From Cupriavidus sp. AU9028 (GTDB lineage Bacteria; Pseudomonadota; Gammaproteobacteria; Burkholderiales; Burkholderiaceae), in assembly GCF_019795295.1 (NCBI RefSeq), contig NZ_JAIMCG010000009.1, forward strand, positions 1 to 64,000: DNA of 64,000 nt, given 5' to 3'. Positions 31,500-42,805 of this stretch are shown one piece after another. Numbering within the stretch: the stretch's first letter is position 1; every line of letters begins with the position of its first letter. Position numbers and translations under genes: made by a program. Under the pieces are notes generated by a model. That model was not told where the DNA came from. It did no database searches and saw only the letters and a program-made list of their open reading frames with translations.

Positions 31500-32465
31500 C
31501 TACTCCTCCTCGATCAGCGCGGCAAAGGCTTGCCCCGCGCGGCGCATCCATTCCCGCGCGCGCGTCGAGTGCGGCTGAAGACGGGCAAAGCCGTGCGTCA
31601 TGCCGCCCGCCTCGATGGTGACCACCGGCGCGCCTTCGCGAACCAGGTGGTCGGCGTAGGCCAGTCCGTCGTCGCGCAGCACGTCGTGCGCCGCCACCAC
31701 GACCACGCTGGCAGGGGGCATGCCCTGGCGCTCGCCGTCCGCGGGCGGCGCCATCAGATGCAGGAGCGGATCCTGCAGCGCCTGCTCGGCGGCCAGCCGT
31801 TCCTTGCCCGCGTACTGCGTCCAATACCAGGCCATCTCGTCGCGGGTCAGCCCTGGGCCGTCCGCGAACGCGCGATAGCTCTCGGTCGACATGCGCGGGG
31901 AAGCAACGGGGTAGACCAGCAGTTGTGCAGCCACCCGCGCGGTCTGGCCGGCGTTGGCCCGCCGTGCGGCCTGCGCCGCCAGGTGTCCGCCGGCGCTGTC
32001 CCCGCCCACGGCGAGGAACCCGGTGTCGAGGCCCAGCGCCTCCCGCTGCCCGGCAAACCACAGCAGGGCCTCGAAGGCATCGTCGCATGGCGCCGGGTAC
32101 GGATGTTCCGGGGCCAGCCGATAGTCCACACTCGCGACGGCGCAACCGGTATCGGCACACAGGTGCGCGGCCACAACACCATGGGTGCGGCGCGAGCCGA
32201 CTACCCACCCGCCGCCGTGGAAGTAAACGAGCAGGCGCGGTCGTTCGACCTGCCGTGGCCGGAACAGCGTCGCCTCCAGCGTCCGGCCGGGCAAGTCGAT
32301 CGAAACCTCGTCGGCGTCGACATCGTCGGGATCGGCCGACACGGACAGCGCGGCCACCTCTTCGAAGCGCTGGCGCCGTTGCCCCGCGTCGGCGGGTGAC
32401 GGCTGCCCGGCATAGCGCTCGGCCAGCGCTTCGTAATAGCGACGGAGTTCAGGATCGATGGCCAC
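31500..32465 (-). CDS. Alpha/beta hydrolase, hormone-sensitive-lipase family
   Basis: Predicted carboxylesterase of the HSL (bacterial type IV) family, 321 aa. The oxyanion motif HGGG appears in VYFHGGGWVVGS, the nucleophile serine in VGGDSAGGHLAA, the catalytic acid in AAHDVLRDDG and the histidine in GMTHGF, so the triad is complete. There is no signal peptide, so it is cytoplasmic. Translation starts with GTG at 32465, with a weak GGAA upstream. Acyl substrate is unknown. It is directly upstream of hemE, possibly cotranscribed. Confidence 0.88.
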   Translation of the reverse strand: MAIDPELRRYYEALAERYAGQPSPADAGQRRQRFEEVAALSVSADPDDVDADEVSIDLPGRTLEATLFRPRQVERPRLLVYFHGGGWVVGSRRTHGVVAAHLCADTGCAVASVDYRLAPEHPYPAPCDDAFEALLWFAGQREALGLDTGFLAVGGDSAGGHLAAQAARRANAGQTARVAAQLLVYPVASPRMSTESYRAFADGPGLTRDEMAWYWTQYAGKERLAAEQALQDPLLHLMAPPADGERQGMPPASVVVVAAHDVLRDDGLAYADHLVREGAPVVTIEAGGMTHGFARLQPHSTRAREWMRRAGQAFAALIEEE

Positions 32466-32929
32466 GTGCGTTCCGGAATCAGGAAAGGCGCCCAGTGTAA
32501 CGTTGGGACTGCGGCGCGTGCCAGCGGCGAGGGGAAGGACGCAAGGTTCGGCGCGCAGTGGTTACGGGAACGTTACGGTTCGGCCAGCCTCGCGCGATGC
32601 GCGGCTGTGGCCGTCGGCCCCGTTGAAACGCAAAAAGCGTGCGCTTTCGCACCAACTATACGCAATCGGCTGCCGTTTTAGCGACATAACCGGCGATTTC
32701 GCTTTCAACTACTTGCAAACCGATACACTTTGTTACTGCCAAGCGGGGAGGTTTTACCTGACAATGCTTTGACAGAACGCCACTCGGCAAGAGACACCGT
32801 CCCCGGCCTTCAAGACCGCGACGGCGAGGAAGTTTGACTGACAGGCAAGATGGAATGGCATCGCGCGACAGGATCGCTGATGGCCATGCCTGACATGATC
32901 TGCCGGCCGTGACGCAGGAGGTTGTCCTG

Positions 32930-32977
32930 ATGATCGCCCAGCGGCTTGTTCTGACCGAACCCGTTCCTTCGAATTGA
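32930..32977 (+). CDS. Candidate 15-residue small protein or leader peptide
   Basis: A 15-codon ORF (MIAQRLVLTEPVPSN) starts with ATG at 32930, seven bases after a full AGGAGGT Shine-Dalgarno sequence (32916-32922). This is a better site than most large genes here have. A hairpin (CCTTCGA/TCGAAGG, 32966-32988) overlaps its stop and a strong intrinsic terminator follows at 33001-33035. No plus-strand gene follows, so if expressed it would be an independent small transcript and not a conventional attenuator. Nothing is recognised in the peptide. An upstream in-frame GTG at 32909 is possible. Confidence 0.35.
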   Translation: MIAQRLVLTEPVPSN

Positions 32978-33000
32978 CCCCTCGAAGGGATTTTCCCGTC

Positions 33001-33035
33001 CGCGCGGCGCCTCCCCGGCCCGCGCGCTTTTTTTT
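33001..33035 (+). terminator. Strong intrinsic terminator on the plus strand
   Basis: CGCGCGG (33001-33007) pairs with CCGCGCG (33020-33026), followed by C and eight T residues (33028-33035). It reads as a terminator only on the plus strand, where no annotated gene ends. This implies a plus-strand transcript upstream. Confidence 0.75.
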
Positions 33036-33070
33036 GTGTTATTGGTTTGAAAGGATACAGCGCGCGTATA

Positions 33071-33099
33071 AAAAAAGCAGCCGGATTGGCTGCTTTTTT
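33071..33099. terminator. Bidirectional intrinsic terminator of the atp operon
   Basis: AAAAAAGCAGCC (33071-33082) and GGCTGCTTTTTT (33088-33099) form a perfect 12-bp stem with a five-base loop and T tracts on both strands. It lies 78 bp past the atpC stop. Confidence 0.9.
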
Positions 33100-33176
33100 A
33101 TGCCGCAAGCGGTACTTGCTGCAAAAACGCAACGTACCGGCCGAAGCGCGCCGTCTGGAGCGCTCCGGCGGCCGCC

Positions 33177-33593
33177 TTACTTCTTCCGGCGCAGACGCGC
33201 GATCGCAGCAAGCTGCGCAGCGGCCACCGCCAGTTCGCTTTGCGCACGAGCCAGATCGAGTTCGCTGCTCTGGTTCTGCAGCAGCTCCTCGGCAGCACGC
33301 TTGGCTTCCTGTGCCTTGGCTTCGTCCAGGTCGCCACCGCGAATCGCCGTGTCGGCCAGCACCGTCACGTGGCGCGGCTGGACTTCCAGAATGCCGCCGG
33401 CAACGAACACAAACTCTTCGCTGCCGTCTTCCTTCTCGATCCGGACCGCACCGGGCTGGATGCGCGTGATCAGCGGCGTGTGGCCCGGCAGAATGCCCAG
33501 CTCACCCGACTCGCCCGGCAGCGCCACGAACCTCGCCTGCCCGGAGAAGATCGACGCCTCCGCGCTGACGACGTCTACAAGAATGGTTGCCAT
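33177..33593 (-). CDS. atpC: ATP synthase epsilon subunit
   Basis: Central-stalk subunit of F1 that links gamma rotation to the catalytic head and can inhibit hydrolysis. The 138-aa protein has the beta-sandwich N terminus ([27 protein letters not shown]) and a helical C terminus rich in Ala, Glu and Lys. The ATG at 33593 has AAAGGA upstream. Last gene of atpIBEFHAGDC, 72 bp after atpD and followed by the bidirectional terminator. Confidence 0.97.
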   Translation of the reverse strand: MATILVDVVSAEASIFSGQARFVALPGESGELGILPGHTPLITRIQPGAVRIEKEDGSEEFVFVAGGILEVQPRHVTVLADTAIRGGDLDEAKAQEAKRAAEELLQNQSSELDLARAQSELAVAAAQLAAIARLRRKK

Positions 33594-33665
33594 GTGAATT
33601 CCTTTGTCCAGTGGCTTCGCTACACACGGTGGCGCAGGGAATGCGCCACCGTCGTCTGGCAAGGC

Positions 33666-35108
<1,443 letters not shown>

Positions 35109-35984
35109 TTAAACGGCTGCTGCACCGCTGACGATTTCCGACAGTTCCTTGGTGATCGCTGCCTGGCGGGTCTTGTTGTAGTCCAGCTGCAGTTCTGCAA
35201 TCACGTTCTTGGCGTTGTCGGACGCCGCCTTCATGGCCACCATGCGCGCCGACTGCTCGGACGCCATGTTCTCGGCCACGGCCTGGTACACCAGCGCTTC
35301 GACGTAACGGACCAGCAGTTCTTCGACTACGGTCTGGGCGTCGGGCTCGTAGATGTAATCCCACGAGTAAGCGCGCTTTTCCTCTTCGGTCTGGCTCAGA
35401 CGGCTCGCGTCCAGCGGCAGCAGCTGCTCGACCACCGGCTCCTGACGCATGGTGTTGACGAACTTCGTGTACGCCAGGTACACGGCGTCGATCTCGCCAT
35501 TGGTGAAGGCGTCAAGCTGGACCTTGATTGCGCCGATCAGCTTTTCCAGATGCGGCGTGTCGCCCAGATGCACGACATGCGACACCACCCGGGCGCCAAT
35601 GCGGCTCAGGAACTGCATGCCCTTGGTGCCGATCGCCGTCGCCTGCACGTCGACATTGCGGTTCTGCATCGAGCGCAGTTCCTGCGTGACCGCACGCAGG
35701 ATGTTGGTATTCAGACCGCCGCACAGCCCCTTGTCGGTCGTCACCATGATCAGGCCCGCGCGGCGAACGTCGCGCGAGATCATGAACGGGTGACGGAACT
35801 CCGGGTTGGCCGCTGCCAGGTGCGCGGCAATATTGCGCACCTTCTCGGCGTACGGACGAGCGCTGCGCATCCGCTCCTGCGCCTTGCGCATCTTGGATGC
35901 GGCGACCATTTCCATCGCCTTGGTGATCTTGCGCGTGTTTTGCACGCTCTTGATCTTGGTTCGAATTTCTTTCGTTCCGGCCAT
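35109..35984 (-). CDS. atpG: ATP synthase gamma subunit
   Basis: Rotor shaft of F1. The 291-aa protein shows the terminal helices that form the coiled coil: N-terminal [19 protein letters not shown] and C-terminal [31 protein letters not shown]-like [12 protein letters not shown] is the family signature. The ATG at 35984 follows GAGGAAG. It is 78 bp downstream of atpA. Confidence 0.97.
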   Translation of the reverse strand: MAGTKEIRTKIKSVQNTRKITKAMEMVAASKMRKAQERMRSARPYAEKVRNIAAHLAAANPEFRHPFMISRDVRRAGLIMVTTDKGLCGGLNTNILRAVTQELRSMQNRNVDVQATAIGTKGMQFLSRIGARVVSHVVHLGDTPHLEKLIGAIKVQLDAFTNGEIDAVYLAYTKFVNTMRQEPVVEQLLPLDASRLSQTEEEKRAYSWDYIYEPDAQTVVEELLVRYVEALVYQAVAENMASEQSARMVAMKAASDNAKNVIAELQLDYNKTRQAAITKELSEIVSGAAAV

Positions 35985-36062
35985 ATCTTCCTCTCCAGTC
36001 GTGCCGAACCGCCCCTGCCTCGTTGCCGTGGCAGCGGCGGCCCGGTCCGTGGAACGACGCGG

Positions 36063-37604
36063 TTAGAACGCGGCGGACTTCTTGAAATCCTCGATCGCTG
36101 CGCGCAGCGCGGCTTCGTCGTCCTTCGACAGATCCTTGGTATCTTCGATGCGGTTGACGAGGTCGGCGAACTTGGTGCGCAGATGGTCGTGCAGGCCCTT
36201 CTCAAACGGCAGGATGTCCTTCACGTCCACGTTGTCGAGGTAGCCGTTGTTGGCGGCGTACAGCGACGCGGCCAGCTGCCACACTTGCAGCGGCTGGTAC
36301 TGCGGCTGCTTCAGCAGCTCGGTCACGCGGCGGCCGCGCTCCAGCTGGCGACGGGTCGCGTCGTCCAGGTCGGAGGCGAACTGCGCGAACGCGGCCAGTT
36401 CACGGTACTGCGCCAGGTCGGTACGGATACCGCCGGACAGCTTCTTGACGACCTTGGTCTGGGCGGCACCACCGACGCGCGACACCGAGATACCGGCGTT
36501 GATCGCGGGACGGATACCGGCGTTGAACAGGTCGGTTTCCAGGAAGATCTGGCCGTCGGTAATCGAGATCACGTTGGTCGGCACGAACGCGGAAACGTCG
36601 CCCGCCTGCGTTTCGATCATCGGCAGCGCGGTCAGCGAACCGGTGCGGCCCTTGACTTCGCCGTTGGTGAACTTCTCGACGTAGTCGGCGTTGACGCGAG
36701 CGGCACGCTCGAGCAGGCGCGAGTGCAGGTAGAACACGTCGCCCGGGTAAGCTTCACGGCCCGGCGGGCGGCGCAGCAGCAGCGACACCTGACGGTATGC
36801 CCATGCCTGCTTGGTCAGGTCGTCGTAGACGATCAGCGCGTCTTCACCGCGATCGCGGAAGTACTCGCCCATCGTGCAGCCAGCGTAGGCGGCCAGGTAC
36901 TGCATGGCGGCCGAGTCCGATGCGGCGGCAGCGACGACGATGGTGTATTCCAGCGCGCCGGTTTCTTCCAGCTTGCGCACCACGTTGGCGATCGTCGAAG
37001 CCTTTTGGCCGATTGCCACGTAGACGCAGAATACGCCCTTGCCCTTCTGGTTGATGATCGCGTCGACGGCCACGGCGGTCTTGCCGGTCTGGCGGTCGCC
37101 GATGATCAGCTCACGCTGGCCACGGCCGATCGGCACCATCGCGTCGATCGACTTCAGGCCGGTCTGCAGCGGCTGGCTGACGGACTGGCGGGCGATCACG
37201 CCCGGCGCGACCTTCTCGATCACGTCGGTCAGCTTGGCGTTGATCGGACCCTTGCCGTCGATCGGCTGGCCCAGCGTGTTGACCACGCGGCCCAGCAGTT
37301 CCTTGCCGACCGGCACTTCCAGAATGCGGCCGGTGCACTTGACCTGGTCGCCTTCCGAGATGTGCTCGTAGTCGCCCAGCACCACGGCGCCGACGGAGTC
37401 GCGCTCGAGGTTCAGTGCCAGACCGAAGGTATTGCCGGGAAATTCCAGCATCTCGCCCTGCATCACGCCGGACAGGCCGTGCACGCGGCAGATGCCGTCG
37501 GTCACGGAAATCACCGTGCCGGTGTTGCGCACTTCAGCTTCGGCGCCAAGACCCGAGATGCGGGACTTGATCAGCTCGCTGATTTCTGAGGGGTTCAGTT
37601 GCAT
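36063..37604 (-). CDS. atpA: ATP synthase alpha subunit
   Basis: Non-catalytic nucleotide-binding subunit of F1, 513 aa, the standard length. The P-loop is GDRQTGKT in [18 protein letters not shown], and [14 protein letters not shown] is the family signature. N-terminal [11 protein letters not shown] is the segment that binds delta. The ATG at 37604 follows AGGAG. The gene lies 40 bp downstream of atpH. Confidence 0.98.
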   Translation of the reverse strand: MQLNPSEISELIKSRISGLGAEAEVRNTGTVISVTDGICRVHGLSGVMQGEMLEFPGNTFGLALNLERDSVGAVVLGDYEHISEGDQVKCTGRILEVPVGKELLGRVVNTLGQPIDGKGPINAKLTDVIEKVAPGVIARQSVSQPLQTGLKSIDAMVPIGRGQRELIIGDRQTGKTAVAVDAIINQKGKGVFCVYVAIGQKASTIANVVRKLEETGALEYTIVVAAAASDSAAMQYLAAYAGCTMGEYFRDRGEDALIVYDDLTKQAWAYRQVSLLLRRPPGREAYPGDVFYLHSRLLERAARVNADYVEKFTNGEVKGRTGSLTALPMIETQAGDVSAFVPTNVISITDGQIFLETDLFNAGIRPAINAGISVSRVGGAAQTKVVKKLSGGIRTDLAQYRELAAFAQFASDLDDATRRQLERGRRVTELLKQPQYQPLQVWQLAASLYAANNGYLDNVDVKDILPFEKGLHDHLRTKFADLVNRIEDTKDLSKDDEAALRAAIEDFKKSAAF

Positions 37605-37644
37605 CTCAATGCTCCTAATTCTTCAATCCGTCGCTGGCGCGCCG

Positions 37645-38187
37645 TTAAGCGGTCAGCGCGGCTTGCATCGCGGCCAGACGGGCGCGCACCGAGGTGTCGA
37701 GCACTTCGTCACCGACCTGGACACGCACGCCGCCGATCAGCGACGGGTCCACCGCCACGGTCGGAACCAGCTTGCGGCCGAACTTGCGTTCGAGAGAGGC
37801 CAGCAGGTCCTTGAGCGAGGCGTCCTCGATCGGGAACGCACTGGTGATCTGGACGTCGGCCGAACCTTCGCGCTGGTTCTTCAGCGCGTGGAACTGCTCG
37901 GCGATCTCGGGCAGCACGGTCAGACGATCGTTGTCGACCAGCAGCTGCACGAAGCGGCGAGCTTCCTCGCTGACCGGCGACTTCAGCACGGACAGGAAAA
38001 GCTCGACCAGCTTGTCGCCGGACACGTTCGGGTCGTCAGCGAGGGCTTGCATCTCGGGCGCAGCCGCGACCAGTCCCATCTCCGACACCAGTTCGGACCA
38101 TGCACCCAGGTTGCCGGCGCTCGATTCGCTGGCGACGCGGAACAGCGCCTCAGCGTAGGGACGGGCAATGGTTGCGGTTTCTGCCAT
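37645..38187 (-). CDS. atpH: ATP synthase delta subunit
   Basis: Peripheral-stalk subunit that fixes the F1 head to the b subunits. The 180-aa protein has the family start [14 protein letters not shown] and the C-terminal signature [19 protein letters not shown]. It follows atpF with a single base between the two genes, so the two are probably translationally coupled. Confidence 0.96.
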   Translation of the reverse strand: MAETATIARPYAEALFRVASESSAGNLGAWSELVSEMGLVAAAPEMQALADDPNVSGDKLVELFLSVLKSPVSEEARRFVQLLVDNDRLTVLPEIAEQFHALKNQREGSADVQITSAFPIEDASLKDLLASLERKFGRKLVPTVAVDPSLIGGVRVQVGDEVLDTSVRARLAAMQAALTA

Positions 38188-38188
38188 G

Positions 38189-38659
38189 TCAGAGCTCAGC
38201 CTTCAGTTGATTGAGCAGGTCGGCATGGACCTGCGCGTTCACTTCGCGCTTCAGAATCTGTTCTGCGCCCTTGACGGCCAGCACGGCAACCTGGTCGCGC
38301 AGTTCTTCGCGCGCCCGAGTGATCTGCTGATCCGCGTCGGCCTTGGCCTGCGCGATGATGCGCGCGGCCTCTGCCTGGGCGTTCTGCTTGATTTCGTCGG
38401 CGACCAGCTGGGCACGCTTCTCCGCGTCGGCGACGCGTTGGGCGCCTTCCGTGCGGGCCTCGGCCAGCGCGGATTCGACGCGCTTGTTGGCCAGTTCGAG
38501 CTCGGCCTTGCCCTTTTCGGCTGCCGCCAGTCCGTCAGCGATTTTCCTTGCGCGTTCGTCGAGCGCCTTCACCAGCGGCGGCCAAATGAATTTGGCAACA
38601 ACCCACCACAGGATGAAGAACACGACCATCTGCGCAAAAAACGTTGCGTTCAGATTCAT
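38189..38659 (-). CDS. atpF: ATP synthase b subunit
   Basis: Peripheral stalk of the enzyme. The 156-aa protein has one N-terminal membrane segment (residues 5-28, [20 protein letters not shown]) and then a long charged coiled coil (about 35-150). A single atpF copy is seen, so the stalk is a homodimer as in E. coli. It lies 98 bp downstream of atpE. Confidence 0.97.
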   Translation of the reverse strand: MNLNATFFAQMVVFFILWWVVAKFIWPPLVKALDERARKIADGLAAAEKGKAELELANKRVESALAEARTEGAQRVADAEKRAQLVADEIKQNAQAEAARIIAQAKADADQQITRAREELRDQVAVLAVKGAEQILKREVNAQVHADLLNQLKAEL

Positions 38660-38757
38660 GGTGTGTTCCTTTCGGTAATAAAACTACGGATAAATGCGCA
38701 AAGGCGGCCAGGCTAGTGGCCTGCGCCGCCCGTCAGCATCATGCAGACCGAAAAGAT

Positions 38758-39033
<276 letters not shown>

Positions 39034-39090
39034 TTAGATTGAGAGAGACTTGAAACCAAAAAACCAAAAAACGAGAAACTAAACCGGAAA

Positions 39091-39954
39091 TCAGTGCGCG
39101 TCGTGCGCCTGGCCCAGGTACACCAGGGTCAGCATCATGAAAATGAATGCCTGCAGCAGCACGACCAGGATGTGGAAGATGGCCCAGGCGGCGCCTGCGA
39201 GCACGTGGCCGACGAAACCCAGGGCCGACAGATCGGCGCCGAAGGTCCACATCGAGCCCAGCAGCGCGATCAGCAGGAACACCAGCTCGCCGGCGTACAT
39301 GTTGCCGAAAAGTCGCATGCCGAGCGACACGGCCTTGGCCAGGAATTCGATGATGTTCAGCACCAGGTTGAACGGGGCCAGGTACCACTTGGCGCCGAAC
39401 GGCGCGGACAGCAGTTCGTGGGCGAAGCCGCCTGCACCCTTGATCTTCAGGCTGTAGTAGATCATCAGGATCAGCACGGCGAACGACATGCCGAAGGTGC
39501 CGTTCAGGTCGGTGGTCGCCACCGCCTTGTGGTGGGGCAGATGCACGCCGAACACGCCCAGCAGCAGGTTCACGCCGTGAACCCAGTCAACCGGGATCAG
39601 GTCGATGGCGTTCATCAAGGTAATCCAGCAGAACACCATCAGCGCCAGCGGAGCGATCCACGAGCGGTCGCCGTGGATGATGCCCTTGGCCTGGTCGTCG
39701 ACCATCTCGACGACCATTTCGACGAAGGCCTGGAAGCGGCCCGGCACGCCGGGGGTGACACGACGGGCGGCCATGTACAGGAACAGCACGACCAGCGCGC
39801 CGCACAGCACCGACCAGAACACCGTGTCGTAGTTCATCACGCTGAAATCGACGACGGAGGCCTGCTTGCCGCCGACGGAATTCAGGTTTTGCAGATGTTC
39901 GGCGATATAGCCGGAAGGGGTAAGCGCGTTCTCGGCGCCCTGAGCAGTTGCCAT
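39091..39954 (-). CDS. atpB: ATP synthase a subunit
   Basis: Stator membrane subunit that forms the proton half-channels. The 287-aa protein has five to six membrane helices and the essential arginine in [14 protein letters not shown], next to [14 protein letters not shown]. The ATG at 39954 (MATAQGAEN) begins the conserved N terminus; an ATG at 40065 would run through the intergenic hairpin and is rejected. No strong SD is seen. Confidence 0.96.
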   Translation of the reverse strand: MATAQGAENALTPSGYIAEHLQNLNSVGGKQASVVDFSVMNYDTVFWSVLCGALVVLFLYMAARRVTPGVPGRFQAFVEMVVEMVDDQAKGIIHGDRSWIAPLALMVFCWITLMNAIDLIPVDWVHGVNLLLGVFGVHLPHHKAVATTDLNGTFGMSFAVLILMIYYSLKIKGAGGFAHELLSAPFGAKWYLAPFNLVLNIIEFLAKAVSLGMRLFGNMYAGELVFLLIALLGSMWTFGADLSALGFVGHVLAGAAWAIFHILVVLLQAFIFMMLTLVYLGQAHDAH

Positions 39955-40186
39955 GTCGATTCGAACCGTATATTGCGAAACCTTTGTTACCGTCGCCCTC
40001 GCCATGGGGCGCTCGGTATGTTTCTTGCGCCGCCTTCGGCCGAAAGGCCGGTCACCGCAGCGCAAGCTCGTTATTACCGTGTTACTCCGGCGCCGTCACC
40101 GTGTGACGCACCAGAATGAAACCTGGGATACCGCCCTGGGCCGCGCGCGCACAGCCGTTGTGCAGCGCCGCCTTCCCTTCGGGCCG

Positions 40187-40723
40187 CTAGCGAAGCGCCA
40201 GCGCGACCCAATACGTCTTCAGTGCAAGCAGGAACGTGACCAGCATCGGCACCCAGCGCAGATCCCGGTACAGCACCACCACCAGCACGAACAGCGCGAC
40301 GGTGGCGAACACCTTGATCGCCTCGCCAACCACCAGGCCGCCGACGGAGGTGCGTTCCCGCGCCATCCACAGTCGCAACGCGAAGAAGGCGCTCGGCACG
40401 AAGCACACCATGCCGCCGAACCAGGCAGACCAGCCGTACGGCCCGGCCTCCGGCCCGAACACCGCCCAGGCTGCCGCGGACAGCAGCGTCACCACAACCT
40501 GGATCAGCACCACGCGCCCCGGCGTCATCGTTGACGGCCGCAGGGCGCGCTCCCCGAACATCGATACCGCCTGCTCGCGCGTGATCGGTTCGGCGGCCGG
40601 AAAGTCGTCGGCCCGCTCCTCGTCCTGCCAGTCGTCCTGCCAGTCGCTACGTCGCTCGCTGCGGCCCGTTCCGCTGGACCTTTGCTCGCCCGGGTGATTG
40701 CTTCCGCCTTGGGTCACTGCCAC
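40187..40723 (-). CDS. atpI: ATP synthase subunit I
   Basis: Accessory membrane protein thought to help assemble the c ring. The 178-aa protein has four hydrophobic segments in its C-terminal two thirds and the family feature FFALRLWMARERTS. The N-terminal 50 residues are hydrophilic and acidic, with the tandem repeat DWQDDWQDEE. The start is uncertain: GTG at 40723 has GAGGCAGG upstream; GTG at 40717 or ATG at 40786 are alternatives. First gene of the atp operon; 232 bp separate it from atpB, an unusually large gap that contains a GC hairpin near 40030-40050. Confidence 0.82.
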   Translation of the reverse strand: MAVTQGGSNHPGEQRSSGTGRSERRSDWQDDWQDEERADDFPAAEPITREQAVSMFGERALRPSTMTPGRVVLIQVVVTLLSAAAWAVFGPEAGPYGWSAWFGGMVCFVPSAFFALRLWMARERTSVGGLVVGEAIKVFATVALFVLVVVLYRDLRWVPMLVTFLLALKTYWVALALR

Positions 40724-40787
40724 CCTGCCTCGCTTCCTGTAAACCGGGCTGGCAACATGGTTTCCCGCCCTGATTTCAAACCGCACG

Positions 40788-40817
40788 ATTTTACGGGGAA
40801 TGCTCTTTGCGAGTCAA
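40788..40817 (-). promoter_or_regulatory. Sigma-70 promoter of the atp operon
   Basis: On the minus strand TTGACT (40817-40812) and TAAAAT (40793-40788) are separated by 18 bp. Transcription would start near 40781, about 58 bp before the atpI start. Confidence 0.65.
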
Positions 40818-40911
40818 TCTGCCTTACAGATGCCTTGCACGGCGATGCGGCGCTGACACGCTGCATCGCGCTCACACATCCATAGGGTGGCGGGAAAGGC
40901 GCGGGACGACA

Positions 40912-40928
40912 ATGACCTGCCAGGTCAT
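40912..40928. promoter_or_regulatory. Perfect inverted repeat in the parB-atpI gap
   Basis: ATGACCTG-C-CAGGTCAT is an 8-bp perfect inverted repeat with a one-base spacer, about 95 bp upstream of the atp promoter and 43 bp past the parB stop. It could be an operator or a short terminator stem; no T tract follows. Confidence 0.4.
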
Positions 40929-40970
40929 GAGGAGCGGTGCGAGAAAACCCCGCGCCGTGCAGCTCGAGGT

Positions 40971-41903
40971 CTAGGCGGCCTGCTTGCCGTCGGCGCGCAC
41001 GCGCAAGCGGTTCAACACCTCGTCCAGCGCGTCGTTGCTGGCGAACTGGATGGTCAGCTGCCCCTTGCCGCGCGCGCCCTGCCGAATCTGCACCGGCATG
41101 CCGAGCGCGTCCGACAGTTCTTCCTCCAGACGCGCCACATCGCGCGAGCCGCCGCCGGGCTTCTGCTTCAGCGCCTTGCCGTCCTCGGGCTTGAGCGTGG
41201 CAGCCACCAGCTTCTCGGTTTCCCGAACCGACAGCCGCTTGTTGACGATCTGATTGGCAAGGGTGATTTGATGCGCGCCGTCCACCGCGAGCAGCGCGCG
41301 GGCATGGCCCATGTCGAGGTCGCCGGCCATCAGCATGGTCTGGACCGGCTGGGCGAGATTGAGCAGCCGCAGCAGATTCGATACGGCGCTGCGCGAACGC
41401 CCCACCGCTTCGGCCGCCTGCTCGTGGGTGAAGCTGAATTCGCGGATCAGGCGCTGGATGCCCTGCGCCTCTTCCAGCGGGTTCAGATCCTCGCGCTGGA
41501 TGTTCTCGATCAGCGCCATCGCGGCGGCAGACTCGTCCGCGACCTCCTTGATCAGCACGGGCACCTTGTCGAGCCCGGCCAGGCGCGAGGCGCGGAAGCG
41601 GCGCTCCCCCGCGATGATCTCGTAGCGGTCCGGCTCGGCCACGCGCCGCACCAGGATCGGCTGCATCAGCCCCTGCGCACGGATGCTGGCGGCCAGCTCC
41701 TGCAGCGCGCCTTCGTCCATTCGGGAGCGCGGCTGGTATTTGCCCGGCTGCAGCTGGTCCAGTGACAGGACCGTGGGCGCGCCCTCCTGGCGGGCCGCCT
41801 CGACGATCTCGGCGGGGCCGCCCAGCAGGGCTTCCAGGCCGCGTCCGAGGCCCTTTTTCTTGACGGCGCTCTTGGCCGCAGCGGGAATCTTGGCAGTGCT
41901 CAT
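40971..41903 (-). CDS. parB: Chromosome partitioning protein ParB (CTP-dependent parS clamp)
   Basis: Binds parS and slides along DNA as a CTP-dependent clamp to organise and segregate the origin region. The 310-aa protein has a basic N terminus (KKKGLGRGLEALL), the CTP-binding motif GERRFRA near residue 100, NIQREDLNPLEEA, a helix-turn-helix (FTHEQAAEAVGRSRSAVSNLLRLL) and a C-terminal dimerisation domain. The ATG at 41903 follows AAGGAG. It is 32 bp downstream of parA. Three perfect parS sites lie within 4 kb. Confidence 0.96.
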   Translation of the reverse strand: MSTAKIPAAAKSAVKKKGLGRGLEALLGGPAEIVEAARQEGAPTVLSLDQLQPGKYQPRSRMDEGALQELAASIRAQGLMQPILVRRVAEPDRYEIIAGERRFRASRLAGLDKVPVLIKEVADESAAAMALIENIQREDLNPLEEAQGIQRLIREFSFTHEQAAEAVGRSRSAVSNLLRLLNLAQPVQTMLMAGDLDMGHARALLAVDGAHQITLANQIVNKRLSVRETEKLVAATLKPEDGKALKQKPGGGSRDVARLEEELSDALGMPVQIRQGARGKGQLTIQFASNDALDEVLNRLRVRADGKQAA

Positions 41904-41935
41904 GCGGTTTCCTTGCTCCTTGACGGCCGGAGGGC

Positions 41936-42718
41936 TCAGCTCAGTTCGCCCAGGCTGCGCACCCGGGCAATCATTTCGGCACCGAAATCGAGGTAGGCCT
42001 TGGCGCCCTTCGATGCGGGGTCGAAGGTGACGCCCGGCATGCCGTACGACGGGGCCTCGGCCAGCCGCACGTTGCGCGGGATCAGCGTCTTGAACACCTT
42101 GTCGCCGAAATGCGCCTCCAACTGGGCCGACACCTGCTGTTGCAGCGTTACACGTGGATCAAACATCACACGGAGCAGGCCGATCACCTTCAGGTCGCGG
42201 TTCAGGTTGGCATGCACCTGCTTGATGGTGTTGACCAGATCCGACAGGCCTTCCAGCGCGAAGTACTCGCACTGCATCGGCACGATCACACCGTGCGCCG
42301 CGCACAGCCCGTTCAGCGTCAACAACGACAGCGACGGCGGGCAATCGATCAGCACGAAATCGTACTCGCTGGCCACTTCCGCCAGCGCGTTGCGCAGGCG
42401 CCGTTCGCGCTGGTCGATTTCGACCAGTTCCACTTCCGCCCCCGCCAGCTCGCGGTTCGCGGGCAACACGTCATAGCGGCCTGACTCCGAACGCTGGCGC
42501 GCCTGCGCCACCGTCGAGAATCCGACCAGCACCTGATAGACGCTATGTTCCAGCGACTGCTTGTCGATACCGGAACCCATCGAGGCGTTGCCTTGCGGAT
42601 CGAGATCGACCAGCAGCACGCGCTGGCCCTGCGCGGCCAGCCCGGCGGCGAGGTTCACCGTCGTGGTGGTCTTCCCTACCCCGCCCTTCTGGTTTGCGAT
42701 CACGAATACCTTTGCCAT
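41936..42718 (-). CDS. parA: Chromosome partitioning ATPase ParA (Soj)
   Basis: Deviant Walker-type ATPase that forms a DNA-bound gradient and moves ParB-parS complexes. The 260-aa protein starts with VIANQKGGVGKTTT, the deviant Walker A with signature lysine, and has LLVDLDPQGNAS and DCPPSLSLLTLN. Its short length without an N-terminal HTH marks it as the chromosomal (type Ib/Soj) form. It lies 87 bp downstream of rsmG. Confidence 0.97.
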   Translation of the reverse strand: MAKVFVIANQKGGVGKTTTTVNLAAGLAAQGQRVLLVDLDPQGNASMGSGIDKQSLEHSVYQVLVGFSTVAQARQRSESGRYDVLPANRELAGAEVELVEIDQRERRLRNALAEVASEYDFVLIDCPPSLSLLTLNGLCAAHGVIVPMQCEYFALEGLSDLVNTIKQVHANLNRDLKVIGLLRVMFDPRVTLQQQVSAQLEAHFGDKVFKTLIPRNVRLAEAPSYGMPGVTFDPASKGAKAYLDFGAEMIARVRSLGELS

Positions 42719-42805
42719 TCTCTCCGCCGCTCCTCGCTGTCGTTCGACTGCCGGTTTCCGCCGGCCAGCCCTGCTCCCCTGCCCTGTCTTCGATGCCTTG
42801 CTGCG

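Larger units (their letters stand above)
32466..33176. other. 711-bp gap between the hydrolase and atpC
   Basis: The left part carries the upstream region of the divergent hydrolase and an AT-richer stretch (32640-32770). The right part holds a candidate small plus-strand transcript with a 15-codon ORF, its own intrinsic terminator (33001-33035), and the atp operon terminator (33071-33099). No larger gene is supported. Confidence 0.6.

Noticed and set aside
32458-32772. Plus-strand frame starting inside the hydrolase start region
   Set aside because: No SD, no conserved pattern and it overlaps the divergent upstream region of the hydrolase.
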